DNA from: JACORV01 sp041484135
GTDB taxonomy: Bacteria > Gemmatimonadota > Gemmatimonadetes > Gemmatimonadales > JACORV01
Length of the DNA: 64,000 bases
Direction of reading: 5' to 3'
NCBI GenBank assembly: GCA_041484135.1
Contig: JBGPHD010000001.1
Location: 1 to 64,000 of the forward strand
Made by a program: the position numbers and the translations under genes. Of the stretch, positions 57,884-64,000 are shown piece by piece. How positions within the stretch are numbered: position 1 is the first letter of the stretch; every line of letters begins with the position of its first letter. The notes below the pieces were generated by a model, which did not search any database, was not told the origin of the DNA, and saw only the letters and a program-made list of their open reading frames with translations.

Positions 57884-60800
57884 GGCTGCGGCACGCCCGC
57901 GTGGTGCCCGCCGTCCTCTTCATTCTCGCTCTCATCCTGTCTCCGGTGGGCATCGCGCGCGCGCAGGGCGCGCGCGACTCCCTCCGGGCGGGCCACGCGG
58001 CCTACGACCGCGCCGACTTCACGAACGCGGCACGGCTCCTCGCGGCCGGTCTCGACCCCGCCGCCGGCCCGCGTGACAGCCTCTGGATCTCCGGCGTTCA
58101 CAAGCTGACCGACGCGTTGCTCGAGCTTCAGCGCGACACCCTCGCCGGCCTCTGGCTCCGCTGGGCCAACCGGGTGGCGCCGGGCTTCGCGGTGGACTCG
58201 AACAACTTCACGCCGCGGGTCACCTCCGCGATCCTCGCCGCACGGGCCGCGCTCCGCCCGGTGGGCGACGACAGCCTGGTCGAGACGACGTGGGAGTTCA
58301 CCGGGGAGACCTCGCCGGGCCGGGGCGCGCTGCGCGTCCAACGCGGCCCGGTCAACTTCGTGGGCGCCGCCATCGACAGCGTCATCACGGCGCTGCCGGG
58401 CGAGCGGACGACGCTGGCCGCCGGCATCCACACCGTCCGGGTGGCGGAGACCGGGTACCGTCCCGTGCGCGTGGCGCGCGAGGTCCTGCCCGGTGTGACC
58501 ACGAACGTCCGCGTCCGGCTGGTACGGATCGCCCCGGCGCCGGTCGTGCCGCCCGTGGCGGTCAACGGAACGCCCGCCACCCCGGCGACGCCCGTCACCG
58601 TCAGCGGGCCAACCCTGAGCGCCGGCGGCGGCGCCACATGCGACGCGTTAGGCGCGGGGACCTTCTGCTGGGGCGCCAACGGGGCCGGCCAGCTCGGCGC
58701 GGGGACGAACGAGGCCCTCGTGGCGCCGGTCCTCGTCGCGGGGACCCAGGTCTTCGTGACCGTGAGCATGGGGACGTCGCACGCCTGCGCGCTCAACCGC
58801 ACCGGCAACGCGTTCTGCTGGGGCGCGAACGCCGCCGGCCAGCTCGGCAGCGGGCAGACCACCAACAGCGCCTCCCCGGTGGCCGTCGCCGGCACCCAGG
58901 TCTTCCAGGCCATCGCGGTCGGCGCCGCCCATAGCTGCGGCCTCACCGCCGCCGGCGCGGTGTTCTGCTGGGGCGCGAACACCGCCGGCCAGCTCGGGAC
59001 CCGCACCACCACCAACAGCAACATCCCCGTGGCCGTGCCCCTCGCCGCGGGCCTCTCGTTCCGGTCGATCGTGGCGGCGGGCGGACACACCTGCGCGCTC
59101 ACCGCCGCCGGAGCCGCTTGGTGCTGGGGCTCCAACACCAACGGTGAGCTGGGCATCGGGACCGTGGCCAACGCCAACACCCCGACCGCCGTGGCCGGCG
59201 GCGTGGTCTTCAAGGCGCTCACGGCGGGCACCAATCACACCTGCGGCCTCACCCGCGAGGGCGCCGCGCACTGCTGGGGCTCGAACGCGAACGGCCAGCT
59301 CGGCGTCGGGCCGATGTCCGCGAGCCCCCGGCCCGCGCCGGTCCAGGACGCGCTCGTCTTCCAGAGCCTCCAGGCCGGCGAGGCCCACACCTGCGGCATC
59401 ACGACCACCGGCGCCACCTATTGCTGGGGCGCCAACCGCTCCGGGCAGCTCGGCAACGGCCAGACCGCCGACAGCCCGAGGCCGGTGGTGGTGGCGGGGG
59501 GCCAGACCTTCGTCGCGCTCGCAGCGGGGACCGCGCACTCCTGCGGCGCCACCGCGGAGGGCGTGGTCTGGTGCTGGGGCGACAACGCGTCCTCGCAGCT
59601 GGGGCAGATGGCGGGCAGGACGAGCGGTGCCGCCGTGCCCATCGTCACGCGGACGACCGCGCGGGCGGGCGGCACGGTGCTCCCGGTCAACGCGTGGAAC
59701 GCGCTGCGGATCCCGGCCCCGGTGCGCCTCGAGCGTGTCTGGGCCGCGCCCGGCGGCGCGGGCGGCCAGTACGCGGTGGGCGAGCGCGGGACCATCGTGC
59801 GCTCCACCGACGGCGCCACCTGGACGCCGATGACCAGCGGCTCGAGCCTGCCGCTCTTCACCGTGTGGGGGGCCTCGGCCACCGACGTGTTCGCGGGGGG
59901 CGAGAGCGGCACGGTGCTGCGGTTCGACGGCCGCGCGTGGACCTCGGTGCGCTCGGGTGACGCGGGCGAGGCGATCTACGAGCTGTGGGGCACCGACGCC
60001 TCGTGCGTGTACGGCGTGGGGCGGCACGGGCTCGTGGTCAAGTTCGACGGCTCGAGGTGGCGGACCATCCCGAGCGGCACGACCCAGGACCTCTGGGGCG
60101 TGTGGGGCGCCTCGTGCAACGACGTCATCGCGGTGGGAGCCGCCGGCACCATCCTCCGGATCGACGGCACCGCGGCGCGCGCGATGCCGAGCGGCACGAC
60201 CCAGCTGCTCGAATCGGTGTGGGGCACCTCGGCGACCAACGCGATCGCCGTCGGCGACGGCGGCACCGTGGTGCGCCTCCTCGGCGCGGCGTGGGCCGCG
60301 ATGCCGGGCGTCACGACCCAGAGCCTCCTCGGGGTGGCCGGATCGTCCTCCACCGACGTCTACGCGGTCGGCGCGGGCGGGACGATCCTCCGGTTCAACG
60401 GATCGTCGTGGAGCGCGCTCACCAGCGGCAGCACGCAGACGCTCTGGAGCGTGGTCGCGGCCGGTGACGGGTCGGTCTATGCCTCGGGAGACGCCGGCAC
60501 CATCCTCAAGGGCACCCGCGGCGCGGCGGCGATCGGTGCGAGCGTGCGGGAGGACTTCGCGGACGGCAACTACACCGCCGGCCCGGTCTGGACCCCCGAC
60601 AGCACCGCCGGCGTCCGGCTCGAGGTCGTGGGCGGCGAGGCGCACGTGGCGCGTGCCGGCTCGCGCGGCATCACCGGCACGGCGGGGCTCACGCTCGCCA
60701 TGCTCGCCCCCGTGACGCCGGCGACCGCCATCCAGTTCGACGTCAAGGTAGGCGCGAGCGGCGTGCCGAACGGATGCGGCCTCAACTGCGCCGCGTATCC

Positions 60801-61437
60801 GGCCGTGGTGCGGGTGCGGGTCCGCAACAACAACCAGACCGAGTCCGAGGCGTGGTACGCCTTCAACGACGACGGCGGCCGCAGCCAGAGCCTCGCCAAC
60901 GTCGTGATCGTGGCGCGCGGCGACGCGCCGGCCGGCCAGTGGCTCCGCAACCAGCGGTTCGTGATCCGGGAGGCGCTGCCCCGCGCCGACTCGATCATCC
61001 AGGTCTCGCTGGGGGGCGTCGGCACCGACTTCGACGGCTGGTTCGACAACCTCGTGTTTCCGGCGCCGGTCGTGGAGGCGCCGCCCCCGCCGCCGGTCCA
61101 GCCGGTGGCCCCGCCCCAGCCGGCCGGCCCGGTGCTCACCACCGTGGTCGTCACCCCGGACACCGCGACCTTCGTGGAGGCCGGCGCCACGCGGCGCCTC
61201 GCCGCGAGCGGCCAGGACCAGAGCGGCGCGCCGATGAGCTTGGCGCAGCCGGTGGTCTGGTCCAGCAGCGACACGGCGGTCGCGCTGGTGACCCCGACGG
61301 GACTCGTGATGGGAGTGACGAACGGGACGGCGACGATCCGGGCCAGGGTCGGCACGGTGACCGGGACGGCCACGGTGACGGTGCGGCTCCCGCGCGGCCG
61401 GCCCACCCGCCGGCCCACGCGCAGGCCTTCACCCTAA
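57880..61437 (+). CDS. Exported double-propeller protein (RCC1 plus YCF48-like) with Big domain
   Basis: Large exported protein of 1185 residues. Signal peptide (VVPAVLFILALILSPVGIARAQ), a PEGA-like/helical N-region (about 30-215), seven RCC1-type repeats (about 240-590), each ending with CWGANxxGQLG or CWGSN and paired cysteines that may form disulfides, then about seven YCF48-like blades (VYAVGAGGTILRFNGSSW type, about 610-885), a lectin- or LamG-like domain (about 890-1065), and a Big_2 Ig-like domain (about 1085-1170). GTG at 57880 overlaps the kinase stop. Two propellers in one chain suggest a large binding surface, perhaps a partner of the kinase's outer part. Confidence 0.88.
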   Translation: MRLRHARVVPAVLFILALILSPVGIARAQGARDSLRAGHAAYDRADFTNAARLLAAGLDPAAGPRDSLWISGVHKLTDALLELQRDTLAGLWLRWANRVAPGFAVDSNNFTPRVTSAILAARAALRPVGDDSLVETTWEFTGETSPGRGALRVQRGPVNFVGAAIDSVITALPGERTTLAAGIHTVRVAETGYRPVRVAREVLPGVTTNVRVRLVRIAPAPVVPPVAVNGTPATPATPVTVSGPTLSAGGGATCDALGAGTFCWGANGAGQLGAGTNEALVAPVLVAGTQVFVTVSMGTSHACALNRTGNAFCWGANAAGQLGSGQTTNSASPVAVAGTQVFQAIAVGAAHSCGLTAAGAVFCWGANTAGQLGTRTTTNSNIPVAVPLAAGLSFRSIVAAGGHTCALTAAGAAWCWGSNTNGELGIGTVANANTPTAVAGGVVFKALTAGTNHTCGLTREGAAHCWGSNANGQLGVGPMSASPRPAPVQDALVFQSLQAGEAHTCGITTTGATYCWGANRSGQLGNGQTADSPRPVVVAGGQTFVALAAGTAHSCGATAEGVVWCWGDNASSQLGQMAGRTSGAAVPIVTRTTARAGGTVLPVNAWNALRIPAPVRLERVWAAPGGAGGQYAVGERGTIVRSTDGATWTPMTSGSSLPLFTVWGASATDVFAGGESGTVLRFDGRAWTSVRSGDAGEAIYELWGTDASCVYGVGRHGLVVKFDGSRWRTIPSGTTQDLWGVWGASCNDVIAVGAAGTILRIDGTAARAMPSGTTQLLESVWGTSATNAIAVGDGGTVVRLLGAAWAAMPGVTTQSLLGVAGSSSTDVYAVGAGGTILRFNGSSWSALTSGSTQTLWSVVAAGDGSVYASGDAGTILKGTRGAAAIGASVREDFADGNYTAGPVWTPDSTAGVRLEVVGGEAHVARAGSRGITGTAGLTLAMLAPVTPATAIQFDVKVGASGVPNGCGLNCAAYPAVVRVRVRNNNQTESEAWYAFNDDGGRSQSLANVVIVARGDAPAGQWLRNQRFVIREALPRADSIIQVSLGGVGTDFDGWFDNLVFPAPVVEAPPPPPVQPVAPPQPAGPVLTTVVVTPDTATFVEAGATRRLAASGQDQSGAPMSLAQPVVWSSSDTAVALVTPTGLVMGVTNGTATIRARVGTVTGTATVTVRLPRGRPTRRPTRRPSP

Positions 61438-61449
61438 CGCAGCTGCTTC

Positions 61450-62742
61450 CTAGTGGGAGCCGTGCGCGTGCTTGCGCCGCTCTCCCCGCTCCAGGTAGGT
61501 CGGGCTGACGATCGGGAACCGTTCCGCGAACCACGCATGCGACAGCCCCCACACGCCGAAGAACCCCGCCGTGACCAGCAGCTCCTGCCAACCTAACGGC
61601 GCTCGCGTCGCGCTCTGCGTGATGGACGGCGCCACCATCACGTAGCGGTCGAGCCAGAGGCCGCCCAGCGAGACCAGCGCGAAGACCGTGAAGATCGCCG
61701 GCGTCTGCTTCGGCTTGGCGCCGATCAGGCCCCAGAACGGCACCAGGAAGACCAGCACCACCATCGTCGTCGAGATGGTCCGCCACGCCGGCGTGGCCAT
61801 CCGCAGGAAGAGGAAGCTCGTCTCTTCCGGCATGTTGCCGTACCAGATGACGAGGAATTGCGAAAAAAACAGGTACGCCCAGAACACGGTGAAGCCGAAG
61901 CACAGCTTGCCGATGTCGTGGAGCGTCGCGGTGGTGATCAGGGACTCGAGCTGGAGGTGCCGGCGCCAGAACATGGTGAGGAGCGCCAGCGACATGAGCC
62001 CCGCCAGCCACGACGCCATGAAGAAGGAGCCGCCGAGCAGGTTGGACACCCAGTGCGGCGCGAGCGACATGATGAGGTCGAAGGCCAGCAGGCTCATCAC
62101 CACCGCATAGACCAGGATCAGCGCCGGGGCGATGTAGTTCTGGCGCTCTTCGGAGAAGTCGGCGCCGCGGCCCGGCTGGTCGGAGCCGCGCGCGAGCCAC
62201 GCGTAGAGCTTCCGGACCCGTTCCGGGGCCCCCGCCTGGAGGAGCGCCGCGTCGGGCCTGAGCGAGTGATAGAGGAACCAGAAGCTGATCCCGTAGAGCA
62301 GCAGCATGCCGGCGATGTCGCGGCCGAACATGAACCCGCCGCGAAGCCAGAACGCCTTGACGGCAGGCTCGGCGATGGGCGCGGCGATCCACGGGAAGAT
62401 CTGCGCCCGGCCGATCCACAGCACCAGGAACAGCACGAACGAGACCGGCAGGAACGCCGCCTGCGCCTCGGCGATGCGGCGGACGTTGTAGCTCCACCGC
62501 CCCTTGGCGGTCTTGACGACGGCGCTGAAGAGCAGGCCGCCCTGCGCCAGGCCGGTCCAATAGAGCCAGTTGATGTGATAGGCGCGCCAGGCCCGCGCCG
62601 AGTCGGCGCCCAGGGCGAGGAGGATGAAGGTCGCCGCTCCGACGAGCGCCGTCCCATAGCAGAGCGGGCGCACCCAGCCCGGCAGGGGCCGGTCGAGCCG
62701 GCGCAGGACGGCGTCGCGGCCCAGGATCGCGTGGTCGCTCAT
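61450..62742 (-). CDS. actF: ActF, Alternative Complex III membrane subunit
   Basis: Integral membrane protein of 430 residues with about ten helices, matching ActF of the quinol:cytochrome c/HiPIP oxidoreductase Alternative Complex III (helices such as YHINWLYWTGLAQGGLLFS, FLPVSFVLFLVLWIG, HDIGKLCFGFTVFWAYLFFSQFLVIWYGNMPEET in parts). It frames the complex next to ActC. ATG at 62742 overlaps the actE stop by one base (TGATG); GTG at 62745 is an alternative. It ends the act operon here, converging on the propeller gene with a 12-base gap. Confidence 0.9.
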   Translation of the reverse strand: MSDHAILGRDAVLRRLDRPLPGWVRPLCYGTALVGAATFILLALGADSARAWRAYHINWLYWTGLAQGGLLFSAVVKTAKGRWSYNVRRIAEAQAAFLPVSFVLFLVLWIGRAQIFPWIAAPIAEPAVKAFWLRGGFMFGRDIAGMLLLYGISFWFLYHSLRPDAALLQAGAPERVRKLYAWLARGSDQPGRGADFSEERQNYIAPALILVYAVVMSLLAFDLIMSLAPHWVSNLLGGSFFMASWLAGLMSLALLTMFWRRHLQLESLITTATLHDIGKLCFGFTVFWAYLFFSQFLVIWYGNMPEETSFLFLRMATPAWRTISTTMVVLVFLVPFWGLIGAKPKQTPAIFTVFALVSLGGLWLDRYVMVAPSITQSATRAPLGWQELLVTAGFFGVWGLSHAWFAERFPIVSPTYLERGERRKHAHGSH

Positions 62743-63284
62743 CACATGCCCTGCAGCTGCCGCACGTAGTTCACGACGTGCCAGCGGTCCACGCCGCGGA
62801 TCTTGTCGCCGTAGCGCGGCATGATGCCGCGGCCCTGGCGGATCATCGCGTAGAGGTAGCCGTCGCTGCGCTGCTTGGTCATGTCGGTGACGAGCGGCGG
62901 GACGTAGCCCATCTTGCCCGCCACCGTGCCGTCGCCGGCCCCCGCCGGGCCGTGGCAGACGATGCAGTAGGTGTCGTAGATGCGGCGGCCTCGCGTCAGC
63001 GAGGCGGTCGTGCGGGCGGCCGGGTTCACGATCTGCCTGAGATCGGTGGAGATGTCGAGCGAGTCCTCATGACCGGTCACGGGCACCGAGCCCACCGGCA
63101 GGGTGAGGGGGCGCGCCGCGCCGGGCGGCGCCTCGAAGGGCCGCGTCACCACCTGGTCCCGCATGGTGGTGAACCACGGCACCTTGCCGACCGCGTTGTC
63201 GAGCGTGGTGCATCCCGCCGCGCCGAGCGCCAGGCACACGGCGAGCGCCCCGCGCCCCGCGCCCCGCCCCGGCCGCTCAGACAT
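62742..63284 (-). CDS. actE: ActE, monohaem cytochrome c lipoprotein of ACIII
   Basis: Lipoprotein of 180 residues. Signal with lipobox LGAAGC, then a cytochrome c domain with haem site YCIVCHG (about residue 106-112) and an axial Met in GRGIMPRYGDKI. The final helix is RWHVVNYVRQLQ. In ACIII the ActE haem passes electrons toward the oxidase or soluble cytochrome. ATG at 63284 overlaps actD by eight bases. It lies in the canonical D-E-F order. Confidence 0.93.
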   Translation of the reverse strand: MSERPGRGAGRGALAVCLALGAAGCTTLDNAVGKVPWFTTMRDQVVTRPFEAPPGAARPLTLPVGSVPVTGHEDSLDISTDLRQIVNPAARTTASLTRGRRIYDTYCIVCHGPAGAGDGTVAGKMGYVPPLVTDMTKQRSDGYLYAMIRQGRGIMPRYGDKIRGVDRWHVVNYVRQLQGM

Positions 63285-63801
63285 CGTTCACCTCTTCGGC
63301 GCCCGCGGCCCGCATGATGGACTCGGCCGTGGCCACCTGCGCCGGCCCACCGAAGGCCACGATGCCGAACTTGTCGTTGCTGAAGCGCGGATCGTAGCCG
63401 GCGGCGCGGCGGAGCTTGGGGAGCCGCGCGTTGATGAACATGCCCGCCACCGTGGACAGTGCACCGATCAGGATGGTGCACTCGAAGCCGATGATCACGA
63501 AGGGCGGGAGCGAGACGATCGGCTTGCCGCCGGTGACCAGCTCCCAGTCGAGGGACGTCGAGATCGCGTACGCGAAGCCGAGCGCGCAGCCCGTCAAGCC
63601 GCCCACCAAGGTGAAGAGCCGCACCGGGCTCTCCTTCTTCGCCAGCACCTCGTCGAACTCGTGGCACGGCGCGGGTGCGTAGGTCGTGAGGTTGGCGTAG
63701 TCGTGCGCCTTGAGCTCGCGCAGCGCGAGGACCGCCGCGTCGAGGGATCCGAAGACGCCCACCACGCCCGGGCGGCTGGAGGTCACGGGAGGCGTGGCCA
63801 T
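63277..63801 (-). CDS. actD: ActD, ACIII membrane subunit (DUF3341)
   Basis: Membrane protein of 174 residues in the DUF3341/ActD family: a cytosolic beta-alpha start (VVGVFGSLDAAVLALRELKAHDYAN in parts), two helices (VGGLTGCALGFAYAIS and FVIIGFECTILIGALSTVAGMFI) and the C-terminal FGGPAQVATAESIMRAAGAEEV. ATG at 63801 overlaps the actC stop by one base (TGATG). It stabilises ActC and ActF in the complex. The longer open frame upstream belongs to the actC reading and was rejected. Confidence 0.92.
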   Translation of the reverse strand: MATPPVTSSRPGVVGVFGSLDAAVLALRELKAHDYANLTTYAPAPCHEFDEVLAKKESPVRLFTLVGGLTGCALGFAYAISTSLDWELVTGGKPIVSLPPFVIIGFECTILIGALSTVAGMFINARLPKLRRAAGYDPRFSNDKFGIVAFGGPAQVATAESIMRAAGAEEVNDV

Positions 63802-64000
63802 CAGTGCGCCCCTCCCGCCCGCTTCGTCCCGGGCGGCGGCAGCGACTCCTTGATCTCGGAGATCGCCATCGACGGGAAGAACTTGATGAACAGCATGAAC
63901 CACATCGAGAACCAGCAGAAGCTCCCCAGGATGATCCCCAGCTCGTTCCAGTTGGGCCGGTAATACGCCCACTGCCACGGCTCGAACTCATGCGAGAGGC
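63801..64000 (-). CDS. actC: ActC, NrfD-like ACIII subunit (C-terminal part, runs off the window)
   Basis: Sixty-five codons are visible, ending with TGA at 63803-63801. The readable part (HEFEPWQWAYYRPNWNELG, then a membrane helix IILGSFCWFSMWFMLFIKFFP and a short tail) matches the C-terminus of ActC, the NrfD-like quinol-binding subunit. It overlaps actD by one base. The gene continues beyond 64000, and actA/actB are expected further upstream on this strand. Confidence 0.85.
   Translation of the reverse strand, partial: LSHEFEPWQWAYYRPNWNELGIILGSFCWFSMWFMLFIKFFPSMAISEIKESLPPPGTKRAGGAH

Noticed and set aside
58669..59600. CRISPR-like or satellite DNA repeat
   Set aside because: The ~150-base periodicity is the coding repeat of RCC1 units, diverged at DNA level; no spacer/repeat structure.

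Overview
The window is high-GC DNA, coding almost end to end, with many 1- to 4-base gene overlaps and many GTG starts. No rRNA or phylogenetic marker is present, so taxonomy is inference. A Gemmatimonadota-like bacterium fits best: an Alternative Complex III cluster, SusC/TonB-type outer-membrane transport, zinc-ribbon Ser/Thr kinases with C-terminal repeats, Bacteroidota-like sphingolipid genes, and many secreted propeller proteins and lipoproteins with lipoboxes. No transposase, phage gene, CRISPR array or rRNA was seen, and no gene-free stretch exceeds about 180 bases.

Layout. 1-3011: end of an unknown gene, then a DAACS symporter and an APC permease read leftward. 3080-6278: a five-gene TonB energising operon (TonB, ExbB, ExbD, ExbD, TonB). 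6347-10063: a histidine kinase / OmpR regulator / histidine kinase operon. 10132-15690: a small secreted protein, a TVP38 membrane protein, an ECF sigma factor with a zinc anti-sigma factor, a membrane alpha/beta hydrolase, a lipoprotein and a Tat-exported aminotransferase-fold protein. 15705-27436: a leftward block of two overlapping cytoplasmic glycoside hydrolases, a Ser/Thr kinase with TPR-like repeats, an NHL lipoprotein and two tandem-duplicated PD40 proteins, divergent from a TonB-dependent receptor (27438-30218). 30205-34060: a peroxiredoxin and a tRNA-Ala gene followed at once by five complex-I-membrane-like genes (A-H-J-K-N order). 34125-43049: hybrid kinase with a substrate-binding lipoprotein, S9 peptidase, small lipoprotein, M6 metalloprotease and PAP2 phosphatase.

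43092-47243 is a tightly packed rightward operon that looks like a complete minimal ceramide/sphingolipid route: serine palmitoyltransferase, GNAT-type ceramide synthase, CerR-type reductase and an IPC-synthase-like PAP2 protein, behind a near-consensus promoter (TTGATA-N17-TACAAT). A K+ channel converges on it. 48399-54622 holds an unknown membrane protein, a VIT/vWA protein, and an ECF sigma/anti-sigma pair whose sigma gene appears to start at ACG. 54646-61437: ferredoxin-reductase-like flavoprotein, a PEGA-type Ser/Thr kinase and a 1185-residue double-propeller protein. 61450-64000: ActF, ActE, ActD and the end of ActC of Alternative Complex III.

A recurring promoter form (TTGC-like -35, 17-base spacer, TANNNT -10) ends only 6-9 bases before several start codons, which suggests that leaderless mRNAs are common here.
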